From: Cupriavidus basilensis
GTDB taxonomy: Bacteria; Pseudomonadota; Gammaproteobacteria; Burkholderiales; Burkholderiaceae
Direction: 5' to 3'
Length of the DNA: 64,000 nucleotides
Assembly (NCBI RefSeq): GCF_008801925.2
Contig: NZ_CP062803.1
Coordinates: 3,410,001 to 3,474,000, forward strand
Below the pieces are notes generated by a model. That model was not told the origin of the DNA. It did not search any database and saw only the letters and a list, made by a program, of their open reading frames with translations. How positions within the stretch are numbered: the stretch's first letter is position 1; every line of letters starts with the position of its first letter. Shown piece by piece: positions 36,547 through 47,471 of this stretch. A program made the position numbers and the translations under genes.

Positions 36547-38706
36547 CTACTCCTTCTTGAGCGCTTGCAGCGCGCCGAGGCTTTCCGCCATGGTGGGCAA
36601 TTGCACCGTCACGGCGCCGGCCTGGGCCTGCTTGAGCAGGGTCAGCACGGCCTGCACGCGGCGCGACTTGGTGTCGCAATAGCGTCCGATCATGGCTTGC
36701 GCGGCCGCCAGGTCATTGCGGAACACCGGCTCGTTGCGCGACAGCAGCGCCAGGCGCGCATTGAGCAGCCGCAGCTTGACGTTCTCGCGCAGGAACCAGC
36801 CCTGGTCGCCGGTCAGCAGCAGTGCCTGGGCATCATCCACGCGGCGGATGCGGATGACTTGCATCAGTTCGTCACGCACACTGCCCCACAGGCGGCCAAA
36901 CCAGTTGCCGATCGCGTTGCCGGCCGGCACTGACTCGTCCTTGGCGGCATTCTTGCCAGCCTTGGCGCCGGCGGGCTTGGCGGGCTTATCGACAGCCTCC
37001 GTCTTCCCGTCCGTCTTGCGCGCATCCGCTTCACTGCGCTCGAGCATGCGCTCGCTCGACAGCAACGGCAGCGTATCGATCTGGTTGATGGCTTCGTCGA
37101 GCTTGATGGCGGCGCCGGTCAGGTCCGTATCCGGCACGGCCTTCATGCGCGCCACGTCGCGCGCGATGGCGCGGCGCAGCAGGTTGTACTGCGGCTTGTC
37201 GGTCCGTGCGAGGCGCGTGTCGGCGCTTTGCAGCGCGGCCAGTGCTACCTGCACATTGCCCGTCAGCTGGAGTTGCTGACCGGCGTTGGTGAGCAGTTGC
37301 TGGATCTCTGCGATCTCCCAGTCATCCCGGTTGCGCATCAGGTCCTGGTAGACCTGCTCCAGCGCGGATTGCTTGTCGCGGGCCTCGCCCACCTGGCCGT
37401 CCAGCGCGCCGACCTTGGCCTGCAGCTCCTTGACTGTGTCCTGCGCATTACGCGAGAGCACCCGGGTTTCCTGCACCAGTGCATCGTTGCTCTGCTGGCG
37501 CCGCGCCAGCTCCTGGGTCAGGTGGTCCACGCGCTGCTGCAGCCACCAGAAACCGCCGCCAATGGCCAGGATCAGCAGGAACAGCAGCAACCACCATGGA
37601 TTGACGCGGGGTGCGCCGCGCGCGGGCAGCGGGGCGCCAGCCGCCGGAGGCGGGCTGGAAGCGGGAGGAGCGGTATTGTCTTGCGTCACGCGATCGACCT
37701 TCGTTGACGTTGCGGGCGGTGGGTTGACTGGCGGTGGTGCCGGGAGTGGCGGCACCGTGGCAAGCGGGACGGGCGCGGCGGCAGCCGGCGGCGCCGCGAC
37801 AGGCATCGGCGCCGGCGGGCCGGCATGCGCCTGCGCCCACTGGCGGCAAGCCGCCAGCAGGCCTTCGTCCCCGGGTGCCGCGCGCAGCAGGTGCGAAAAC
37901 CCGAGGGCCAAGGCCTGTTCGGCGATTCTCGCATGGGGCGCGATGCACTGCACCTGGCGCAGGCAGGCGAGCTCTTGCGGGCTCAGGGCCTGGCGCGCCA
38001 TCTCGTCGAGATTGCGCACGGCTTCGGAACTGGTCAGCAGCCAGGCCTGCGGTGCCGCACCGGGCTTGAGCGCATCGCGCACGGCTTGCCATTGCATGCT
38101 GCCGGGCGTGGGGACCGAGCGCTGGTAGGCCTCGACCGCCTGCACCTCGGCGCCGGCGGCGCGCAGGCGCTCGGCCAGCCAGTCGCGTCCGCCATTGCCA
38201 CGGATGATCAGGACCTGGCGCCCGGCAAGCGCCCCGGCGCCGAGCTGGGCTTCAAGCTGTTGCCACAGGGCCTCGGAATCGAAGCGCGCCGCGGCGCCGT
38301 CGCCACCGTTGGCGGCATCGCCGTTGTCTGCCTCATGGCCGGTCGTGCAACCCGCCGGGGCGATCACGCGGTAATCGGGCGCGGCAATCCCGCGCTCGGC
38401 CAGCGCAGCCACGCTGGCGGGGCCAACCACGGCTACCGCTACGGATGCCGGCCACTGCGGCGCAGGCTTGTCCTGCACCTGGGCCAGCGCATCGAGTGCG
38501 AAGGCCACGGCATTGGGACTGACGAAGACCACCAGCGTGAAGTCCGCCAGTTGCGCCAGCGCGGCGCGCAAGGGGGCATCGTCGGCCACGGGGCCGATCG
38601 CCAGCAGGGGAAAGCCAAGCACGTCCAGGCCGGCGGCCGACAAGGCCTCGGTAAGTTGCCGGGACTGCCCGGCGGGTCGTGTTACAACGACGGTCGGGCG
38701 GGGCAT
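36547..38706 (-). CDS. hemD: Fused uroporphyrinogen-III synthase HemD and HemX
   Basis: This is a single 719-residue frame. Residues 1 to about 285 are HemD, which closes the tetrapyrrole ring by inverting ring D; VVTRPAGQSRQL and VVFVSPNAVAFAL are recognisable. A Pro/Ala-rich linker follows (about 290-365), then a membrane helix WWLLLFLLILAIGGGFWWL near 370-390. The C-terminal HemX domain is a long helical region starting QQRVDHLTQELARRQQ. HemX is normally a separate inner-membrane protein of unknown exact role. The frame is continuous with no stop, so the fusion is real in this sequence. It is 9 bases after hemC. Confidence 0.93.
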   Translation of the reverse strand: MPRPTVVVTRPAGQSRQLTEALSAAGLDVLGFPLLAIGPVADDAPLRAALAQLADFTLVVFVSPNAVAFALDALAQVQDKPAPQWPASVAVAVVGPASVAALAERGIAAPDYRVIAPAGCTTGHEADNGDAANGGDGAAARFDSEALWQQLEAQLGAGALAGRQVLIIRGNGGRDWLAERLRAAGAEVQAVEAYQRSVPTPGSMQWQAVRDALKPGAAPQAWLLTSSEAVRNLDEMARQALSPQELACLRQVQCIAPHARIAEQALALGFSHLLRAAPGDEGLLAACRQWAQAHAGPPAPMPVAAPPAAAAPVPLATVPPLPAPPPVNPPPATSTKVDRVTQDNTAPPASSPPPAAGAPLPARGAPRVNPWWLLLFLLILAIGGGFWWLQQRVDHLTQELARRQQSNDALVQETRVLSRNAQDTVKELQAKVGALDGQVGEARDKQSALEQVYQDLMRNRDDWEIAEIQQLLTNAGQQLQLTGNVQVALAALQSADTRLARTDKPQYNLLRRAIARDVARMKAVPDTDLTGAAIKLDEAINQIDTLPLLSSERMLERSEADARKTDGKTEAVDKPAKPAGAKAGKNAAKDESVPAGNAIGNWFGRLWGSVRDELMQVIRIRRVDDAQALLLTGDQGWFLRENVKLRLLNARLALLSRNEPVFRNDLAAAQAMIGRYCDTKSRRVQAVLTLLKQAQAGAVTVQLPTMAESLGALQALKKE

Positions 38707-38715
38707 GGGCCGGTC

Positions 38716-39717
38716 TCAGGCAGGGGCTTGAGGGGACGCCGGATCCACCAGCGCCGCGAGAATATCAGCCGCGCCCTGCCCCAACAGGTCCTGGGCAACG
38801 GCCTTGCCAAGTGCCTCGGCCTGGCTGGATGCATTAGCGCCTTCCACCACGGCCGCGGACTGGGCCCGCACGAAGCGGCTGCCGTCGGGCAGCGCCACGA
38901 AGGCGTCGATATGCAGTTGCGTGCCCTCCCAGCGCGCATGCGCGGCAAGCGGCACCTGGCACGAGCCGCCCAGCATGAGCGACACGGCACGCTCGGCGGT
39001 CACGGCCAGCGCGCTGGGCGCATGATTCAGCGGCGCCAGCCACGCGACCAGTTCGGGACGGCCTGACGGGATCTCGATGCCCAGCGCGCCTTGCCCGGCT
39101 GCCGGCAGCGAACTGACGGGGTCCAGCACGGCACGGATACGGTCGGCCAGGCCGAGGCGCTTAAGGCCGGCGGCGGCCAGGATGATGGCGCCGTAGTCGC
39201 CGCGGTCGAGCTTGGCCAGGCGGGTATCCAGGTTGCCGCGCAGCGGCTGGATCACCAGGTGGGGGTAGCGGGTGCGCAATGCGGCTTCGCGGCGCAGGCT
39301 GGAGGTGCCTACCACGGTGCCAGCGGGCATGTCGTCCAGCGAGGCGAATCTGCTGGAGACCAGCGCGTCGCGCGGGTCCTCGCGCTCCATGATCGCGGTC
39401 AGGGCAAACCCTTCAGGCAACTCCATCGGCACATCCTTGAGGGAGTGCACGGCGAGGTCGGCGCGGCCTTCGGCCATCGCGATCTCGAGTTCCTTGACGA
39501 ACAGGCCCTTGCCGCCAACCTTGGACAAGGTACGGTCTAGAATCTGATCTCCGCGCGTCGTCATTCCGAGAATGGACACATTGCACGCGGGATAGTATTG
39601 TTGCAATGCAGCACGCACATGCTCGGCCTGCCACATAGCCAGACGGCTTTCACGGGAGGCGATGACTAGCTTGCGCGGCGCAGCGCTGGAGGAAGACGGG
39701 GAGACGGATGCTTGCAT
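38716..39717 (-). CDS. hemC: Hydroxymethylbilane synthase (porphobilinogen deaminase)
   Basis: This 333-residue cytoplasmic enzyme joins four porphobilinogens into hydroxymethylbilane. [14 protein letters not shown] opens the fold, and [34 protein letters not shown] and [12 protein letters not shown] line the active site. Cys253 in [12 protein letters not shown] holds the dipyrromethane cofactor. The N-terminal 15 residues are a Ser-rich extension. It heads the hemC-hemDX-hemY operon and is divergent from ppc across 79 bases. Confidence 0.96.
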   Translation of the reverse strand: MQASVSPSSSSAAPRKLVIASRESRLAMWQAEHVRAALQQYYPACNVSILGMTTRGDQILDRTLSKVGGKGLFVKELEIAMAEGRADLAVHSLKDVPMELPEGFALTAIMEREDPRDALVSSRFASLDDMPAGTVVGTSSLRREAALRTRYPHLVIQPLRGNLDTRLAKLDRGDYGAIILAAAGLKRLGLADRIRAVLDPVSSLPAAGQGALGIEIPSGRPELVAWLAPLNHAPSALAVTAERAVSLMLGGSCQVPLAAHARWEGTQLHIDAFVALPDGSRFVRAQSAAVVEGANASSQAEALGKAVAQDLLGQGAADILAALVDPASPQAPA

Positions 39718-39796
39718 CCGCGAATGTTAGCACGCACCCCAAGCCGCTCCGGGCCAACAGACAACACACAATAGATAAGAAACGACAGGAGATTGC

Positions 39797-42811
<3,015 letters not shown>

Positions 42812-42839
42812 GGCGAGGCTGCGCGCACTGCGCAAAAAA

Positions 42840-42868
42840 CCCGCCATGGTGGCTGGCACCATGGCGGG
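42840..42868 (-). terminator. Intrinsic terminator of the ferritin-like gene
   Basis: A perfect 12-base stem (42840-42851 with 42857-42868) and 5-base loop is followed on the minus strand by a run of six T (42834-42839). This marks the 3' end of the minus-strand transcript from 43628. It could also stop ppc read-through, though there is no T-run on that side. Confidence 0.8.
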
Positions 42869-42872
42869 GAAC

Positions 42873-42896
42873 CCGTCCGGCCGACAGGCCGGACGG
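42873..42896. terminator. Second hairpin next to the terminator
   Basis: A perfect 10-base GC stem (42873-42882 with 42887-42896) closes a GACA loop 4 bases from the preceding terminator. There is no T-run. It may stabilise the 3' end or act on the converging ppc transcript. Confidence 0.5.
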
Positions 42897-42992
42897 CGCA
42901 GAGTGTGGCTCGCCTACCGAGGATAGCGGCTATCCGGGCAGAAACGGCAGACCGGGCGCGCAGCCCGCCATCCGATGTTGGCGGCCAGGCTT

Positions 42993-43628
42993 TTAGCCGA
43001 CGAACGCGCCCGGCACCGGGTCTTCGCCGAGCGCCGAGAGCAGGATGGCCCAATGCATCGCTTCGTCACCCAGGATGCTGCCGGCGGCCTTGGTCAGCTC
43101 GCGATTGTGGAAATTCGGCAGCACGCCCAGGTAGGCCGCGGTGGCACCCTTCTCCAGGCCGGCGGCAAAGCGCAATACATCGGCCTGGGTCTTCAGCTGG
43201 TCGGTCGGGAAGCCGTATTCACCCGGCTTTTTGGTCATCACGGGGCTGCCGCCCATCTTGGACACCGTGCTCGCCAGCACCTGTGCGTGTGCCTTGTGGT
43301 GCGTCTGGAACTTGACTGCGGTTTCCAGCACGGGCTTTTGCAGCAAACCGCTCTCGGCGCCAACCTGATAGGCCGCGATGGCCTGGTATTCCAGCCCGAG
43401 GGCGACATTGAGAATGGCGATATCGTCCTTGGTGCTGCCGGACTGGACCTGCGCCCATGCTGGCATCGACTCGCCCAGGCTTATCACCGCCAGTGATCCC
43501 AGCGCGAACAGGCCGGGGACTTTCAGCAAGCCGCGCCGGCGCGCATCCGGCGCAACAAGGATGCGGCTGTCCGTGTCCTCGCCGGCCTGGCGTTCGTGCT
43601 GCGCGGTGCTCGACTGCATGCGTTCCAT
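42993..43628 (-). CDS. Tat-exported ferritin-like domain protein
   Basis: This is a 211-residue protein. Start 43628 is supported by a strong CAGGAG site 6 bases ahead. Residues about 30-65 form a twin-arginine-type signal (ARRRGLLKVPG, then a hydrophobic stretch ending in PAWAQ), so the mature protein is likely periplasmic. The mature part is a four-helix bundle with IAILNVALGLEYQAIAAYQ, FQTHHKAHAQVL and GDEAMHWAILLSALG, supplying Glu/His residues as in the ferritin-like DUF4439/Rubrerythrin-like group. Metal content and activity are not known. It is divergent from an ECF sigma gene. Confidence 0.82.
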   Translation of the reverse strand: MERMQSSTAQHERQAGEDTDSRILVAPDARRRGLLKVPGLFALGSLAVISLGESMPAWAQVQSGSTKDDIAILNVALGLEYQAIAAYQVGAESGLLQKPVLETAVKFQTHHKAHAQVLASTVSKMGGSPVMTKKPGEYGFPTDQLKTQADVLRFAAGLEKGATAAYLGVLPNFHNRELTKAAGSILGDEAMHWAILLSALGEDPVPGAFVG

Positions 43629-43784
43629 GGTGTTCTCCTGTATAGGGGGGATGGCGCCTTCATGGGGTCGCATGCGCTCGGATGCGGCTTGCATCGCGGC
43701 TGCAACGGCGGCGCCTGTCTCTTCTACGCGCGCAATTGGCCATCGGATGCAGCGATCCATCGCATGCCGCGCGCAAGCCATGCC

Positions 43785-43790
43785 TATAAT
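43785..43790 (+). promoter_or_regulatory. Candidate -10 box of the ECF sigma gene
   Basis: A perfect TATAAT lies 33 bases before the GTG start of the sigma-factor gene, in the 194-base divergent region with the ferritin-like gene. A matching -35 hexamer is not evident, so this is a weak call. Confidence 0.35.
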
Positions 43791-43822
43791 CCGGGAACGT
43801 CACTTGCTGATATCCGCCCCCG

Positions 43823-44428
43823 GTGCCCTCCTCCCCCACAGACCCCGCATTTGCCCCCAGGCCGGCCGACGCCGACCTGCTTGCCTCGTTGCTGCAAGGC
43901 GCGGCCATGGGAGACCGGCACGCCTTGCGGCAGCTCTACGATCAGACCGCAACGAAACTGTTTGGCCTCGCGCTGCGTATAACCAACAGGCACGACTGGG
44001 CGGAGGATGTGGTGCAAGAGAGTTTCGTCAGCATCTGGCATCACGCCGGCGACTACCGGCCGCACCTGGCTGCCCCGATGACCTGGATGACAGCCATCGT
44101 GCGCAACCGGGCGCTGGATTGCCTGCGCCGCCAGGCAGCTGCCCGCACCAGCCAGACCGTGGAGCTGGACGACAGCCTTGGCGAGTGGCTGGCCGACGAA
44201 GCGGCCGGCCCGGCGGAACTTGCGCTCGCCAGCCAGCAAGCGCGGGCGTTGAACCAGTGCCTGCAGCGGCTGGAACAGCCGCAGCGTCAGGCGATCTCGC
44301 TGGCCTACCTGAAGGACATGAGCCATAGCGAGCTGTCCGAACAATTGCAGGTGCCGCTTGGCACCATCAAGTCATGGATACGGCGCGGCCTGGAGCGCCT
44401 GCGCACGTGCCTGGAAAGCCTGTCATGA
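43823..44428 (+). CDS. ECF (sigma-70 family) RNA polymerase sigma factor
   Basis: This is a 201-residue extracytoplasmic-function sigma factor. Region 2 reads LRQLYDQTATKLFGLALRI to DWAEDVVQESFVSIW, and region 4 ends RQAISLAYLKDMSHSELSE, LQVPLGTIKSWIRRGLERLR, a helix-turn-helix. A GTG at 43823 is the start that leaves room for region 2. It is translationally coupled (ATGA) to its anti-sigma gene, matching the RpoE/SigK-RskA type pairing. The regulon is unknown; the divergent ferritin-like gene is a possible target. Confidence 0.92.
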   Translation: MPSSPTDPAFAPRPADADLLASLLQGAAMGDRHALRQLYDQTATKLFGLALRITNRHDWAEDVVQESFVSIWHHAGDYRPHLAAPMTWMTAIVRNRALDCLRRQAAARTSQTVELDDSLGEWLADEAAGPAELALASQQARALNQCLQRLEQPQRQAISLAYLKDMSHSELSEQLQVPLGTIKSWIRRGLERLRTCLESLS

Positions 44429-45168
44429 ACCTCAGCCGCCATCCCGACCTGATCGACCGCCTTGCCGCGCAGTACGCGCTGGGCGTGTTGCGCGGGGGCG
44501 CGCGCCGCCGGCTGGAGACGCTCGCCCGCGAGGAACCCGCGATCCGCGCTGCCATCAGCCACTGGCAGTCCAGGCTGTCAGGCCTTGCCGAACTCCAGCC
44601 TGCCTCGGCGCCGGTGGATAAGGTGTGGAGCGGGATCGAACAACGGCTGGGCTGGCAAGCCATGAAGTCGTCCGAGGCCGCCGGCCCAGCCGGCGCGGCC
44701 ACAGCCTGGTGGCAACGGCTGTGGGCCGCCCCTGGCTTCTGGCGCGGCGCCACCATGGCGACCGCCGTGCTGGCGGCCGTGGCAATCGGCCTCAACGTGC
44801 GGATGGCCCGCCAGTTGGACACTGCTCCGCTGGTCAATGCGGTGGCCGTGCTCAACGACGATCGGGCCCAGGCCGCCGTGCTTGTGACTTGGGATGCACG
44901 TTCGCAAGCGCTGACCTTGCGCCGCCTGGATCACCTGCCACTGAACGATACGCAGGCCCTGCAGCTTTGGGCCCTCCCCGCCGGTGGCAAGCCACAGTCG
45001 CTCGGCGTGATCGGGCACCAGCGCCAGCTGCGCCTGGCGGTCGCCCAGGCGCTGGGCAAGGTGCCGGCGCTGGCCATCAGCGTGGAGCCGCGCGGCGGCT
45101 CGCCCGATCCCAACGGCCCCACCGGGCCGGTGGTGTTCAAGGGCCAGGTGATCGACAACACCTTATAG
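44425..45168 (+). CDS. Anti-sigma factor, RskA type
   Basis: This is a 247-residue single-pass membrane protein. The N-terminal cytoplasmic part (about 1-95) begins HPDLIDRLAAQYALGVLRGG as in anti-sigma zinc-free domains. A membrane helix follows at about 110-130 (GATMATAVLAAVAIGLNV). The periplasmic RskA domain includes VLVTWDARSQALTLRRL, LQLWALPAGGKPQSLG and AISVEPRGGSPDPNGPTGPV. It would hold the preceding ECF sigma factor inactive until a cell-envelope signal releases it. It starts within the sigma gene stop codon. Confidence 0.92.
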   Translation: MNLSRHPDLIDRLAAQYALGVLRGGARRRLETLAREEPAIRAAISHWQSRLSGLAELQPASAPVDKVWSGIEQRLGWQAMKSSEAAGPAGAATAWWQRLWAAPGFWRGATMATAVLAAVAIGLNVRMARQLDTAPLVNAVAVLNDDRAQAAVLVTWDARSQALTLRRLDHLPLNDTQALQLWALPAGGKPQSLGVIGHQRQLRLAVAQALGKVPALAISVEPRGGSPDPNGPTGPVVFKGQVIDNTL

Positions 45169-45171
45169 GGC

Positions 45172-45194
45172 GGTCCGGGAGGCTCTCCCGGACC
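45172..45194 (+). terminator. Hairpin after the anti-sigma gene
   Basis: A perfect 10-base stem (45172-45181 with 45185-45194) with a GCT loop lies 4 bases after the stop. There is no T-run, so it may be a partial or factor-assisted terminator. Confidence 0.5.
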
Positions 45195-45224
45195 CGCTAC
45201 CGTCTGCGTGGGGCCCGGCAGCGA

Positions 45225-45230
45225 TATAAT
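45225..45230 (+). promoter_or_regulatory. Candidate -10 box of argH
   Basis: A perfect TATAAT is placed 75 bases before the argH start, beyond the hairpin that ends the anti-sigma gene. No strong -35 box was found at 17 bases, so a regulated promoter or chance match is possible. Confidence 0.4.
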
Positions 45231-45304
45231 CGCGGTTTCCCCGAATTTTCTCGTTCGCCGCGCGGCCTGCCGCCGGCTTGCGAGCTAACCCAGCCTTACC
45301 GCCC

Positions 45305-46714
45305 ATGACCTCCCAACTTGCCAAGAAAGGCGAAGCCTGGTCCGCCCGCTTCTCCGAACCGATGTCCGACCTGGTGAAGCGCTACACCGCTTCGGTGTTC
45401 TTCGACAAGCGCCTGGCTCTGTTCGACATCCAGGGTTCGCTGGCGCACGCCGCCATGCTGGCCAAGCAGGGAATCATCGCCGAGGCCGACCGCGCCGAGA
45501 TCGAGCGCGGCATGACGCAGATCCGTGGCGAGATCGAGGCCGGCGGCTTCGAGTGGAAGCTCGACCTGGAAGACGTCCACCTGAATATCGAAGCACGCCT
45601 GACCGCGCTGGTCGGCGACGCCGGCAAGCGCCTGCACACCGGCCGCTCGCGTAACGACCAGGTCGCTACCGATATCCGCCTGTGGCTGCGCAGCGAGATC
45701 GACACCATCATCGGCCTGCTGGGCGCACTGCGCGGCGCGCTGCTGGACCTGGCCGAGAAAAACGCCGACACCATCCTGCCGGGCTTCACCCACCTGCAGG
45801 TGGCCCAGCCGGTCACTTTCGGCCACCACCTGCTGGCCTACGTGGAAATGTTCACGCGCGACGCCGAGCGCATGGCCGACTGCCGCCGCCGCGTTAACCG
45901 CCTGCCGCTGGGCGCCGCCGCGCTGGCCGGCACCAGCTACCCGATCGACCGTGAGTTTGTAGCGCAGCAACTGGGCTTCGACGGCGTGTGCCGCAACTCG
46001 CTGGACGCCGTCTCCGACCGCGACTTTGCCATCGAGTTCTGCGCCGCCGCCGCGCTGGTGATGACCCACATCTCGCGCTTCTCCGAGGAACTGGTGATCT
46101 GGATGAGCCCGCGCGTTGGCTTTATCGACATCGCCGACCGCTTCTGCACGGGCAGCTCGATCATGCCGCAGAAGAAGAACCCGGACGTGCCCGAACTGGC
46201 GCGCGGCAAGACCGGCCGCGTGAACGGCCACCTGATCGGACTCTTGACCCTGATGAAGGGCCAGCCCCTGGCGTACAACAAGGACAACCAGGAAGACAAG
46301 GAGCCGCTGTTCGACACGGTCGACACCGTGGCCGACACGCTGCGCATCTTCGCCGACATGGTGCCGGGCATCTCGGTCAAGCCGGAGGCCATGCGCGCCG
46401 CCGCGCTGCAAGGCTACGCCACCGCCACCGACCTGGCCGACTACCTGGTCAAGCACGGCCTGCCCTTCCGCGATGCCCACGAAGCCGTGGCCCACGCTGT
46501 GCGCGCCTGCGACGACCGCCGCTGCGACCTGGCCGACCTGACCGTGGCCGAGCTGCGCGAAGTCACCGGCCTGGGCGACAAGGCCGCGCTGATCGGCGAT
46601 GACGTGCACGCGGTGCTGACGCTGGAAGGCTCGGTCGCGGCGCGTAACCACATCGGCGGCACCGCGCCGGCGCAGGTACGCGCGGCCATTGCCGCAGCGC
46701 GCGCCACGCTTTAA
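45305..46714 (+). CDS. argH: Argininosuccinate lyase
   Basis: This 469-residue enzyme splits argininosuccinate into arginine and fumarate, the last step of arginine synthesis. The start at 45305 ([12 protein letters not shown]) is preferred to an upstream in-frame codon at 45278. Motifs are [28 protein letters not shown], and the fumarase/aspartase signature [12 protein letters not shown], followed by [11 protein letters not shown] and VSVKPEAM-like ISVKPEAMR. Length is normal. It has its own upstream region and a strong terminator behind it. Confidence 0.97.
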   Translation: MTSQLAKKGEAWSARFSEPMSDLVKRYTASVFFDKRLALFDIQGSLAHAAMLAKQGIIAEADRAEIERGMTQIRGEIEAGGFEWKLDLEDVHLNIEARLTALVGDAGKRLHTGRSRNDQVATDIRLWLRSEIDTIIGLLGALRGALLDLAEKNADTILPGFTHLQVAQPVTFGHHLLAYVEMFTRDAERMADCRRRVNRLPLGAAALAGTSYPIDREFVAQQLGFDGVCRNSLDAVSDRDFAIEFCAAAALVMTHISRFSEELVIWMSPRVGFIDIADRFCTGSSIMPQKKNPDVPELARGKTGRVNGHLIGLLTLMKGQPLAYNKDNQEDKEPLFDTVDTVADTLRIFADMVPGISVKPEAMRAAALQGYATATDLADYLVKHGLPFRDAHEAVAHAVRACDDRRCDLADLTVAELREVTGLGDKAALIGDDVHAVLTLEGSVAARNHIGGTAPAQVRAAIAAARATL

Positions 46715-46785
46715 TCGCAAGCTGCGGATTCAATGCGGCGCAGCGTGCCGATGTAAGTTTCACGTAAGTTTTGTTTTGAAAAAAA

Positions 46786-46817
46786 GCCGCCGGGGCAGGC
46801 CCCTGGCGGCTTTTTTT
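46786..46817 (+). terminator. Intrinsic terminator of argH
   Basis: GCCGCCGGGG (46786-46795) pairs with CCCCTGGCGGC (46800-46810) with a single bulged T and a CAGG loop, followed by seven T (46811-46817). An A-run of seven precedes the stem, so it may work in both directions, though there is no opposing gene. Confidence 0.92.
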
Positions 46818-46928
46818 ATTGCCTCACGGCGTTTTTGATTTTTGCGCGAAGCGGTAGGTATTAGCCCCAAGCGCCGAAGCATTTTGTTACAGATAAACTA
46901 ATCGCCGCAAAAACAGGGGAGACAACCC

Positions 46929-47471
46929 ATGTATTACTTGCTTGGTCTGTCACGACAGATCGACAGGTTGAATCAGCACACGGGCAGGCTTGCAAACATC
47001 ATGATCCTGCTGTCGTGCCTGATCAGCGCAGGCAACGCCCTGCTGCGTTACGGCTTCAACCTCAGCGACAACTGGCCGCTCGAGCTGCAGTGGTATATGT
47101 TCGCCATCGCGGTGATGTTCGGCGCCTCCTACACCTTCCAGCGTAATGAACATGTGCGCGTGGACCTGATCTACGGCAACGTATCGGAGCGTGCGCAACA
47201 CTGGATCGACATCTTCGGGATCATCTTCTTCCTGCTGCCTTCGTGCGTGCTGTTTGCATGGCTGTCGTGGGAATCGCTGTTCCTGCCCTCGTGGCGCATC
47301 CTCGAGCAATCCGGTAATTCCGGCGGCCTGCCGCGTTACCCGATCAAGCTGGTGGTGCCCCTCGGCTTTGTCCTGCTTGCCTTGCAGGGCGTGTCCGAGC
47401 TGATCAAGCGCATCGCCGCCCTCAAGGGCCTCGTGCGCATCGAATCGAAATACGAGAGGCCGGTGCAATGA
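46929..47471 (+). CDS. dctQ: TRAP transporter small permease (DctQ type)
   Basis: This 180-residue inner-membrane protein has four helices and is of the small permease family of TRAP transporters. The early helix contains IMILLSCLISAGNALLRYG, and the DNWPLELQWYMFAIAVMFG and TFQRNEHVRVDLIY blocks are typical of the mannitol/chloroaromatic (FcbT2-like) subgroup. A GGGAG site lies about 6 bases before the ATG. The stop overlaps the dctM start (ATGA). A periplasmic binding protein should complete the transporter, but none is encoded in the window. Confidence 0.92.
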   Translation: MYYLLGLSRQIDRLNQHTGRLANIMILLSCLISAGNALLRYGFNLSDNWPLELQWYMFAIAVMFGASYTFQRNEHVRVDLIYGNVSERAQHWIDIFGIIFFLLPSCVLFAWLSWESLFLPSWRILEQSGNSGGLPRYPIKLVVPLGFVLLALQGVSELIKRIAALKGLVRIESKYERPVQ

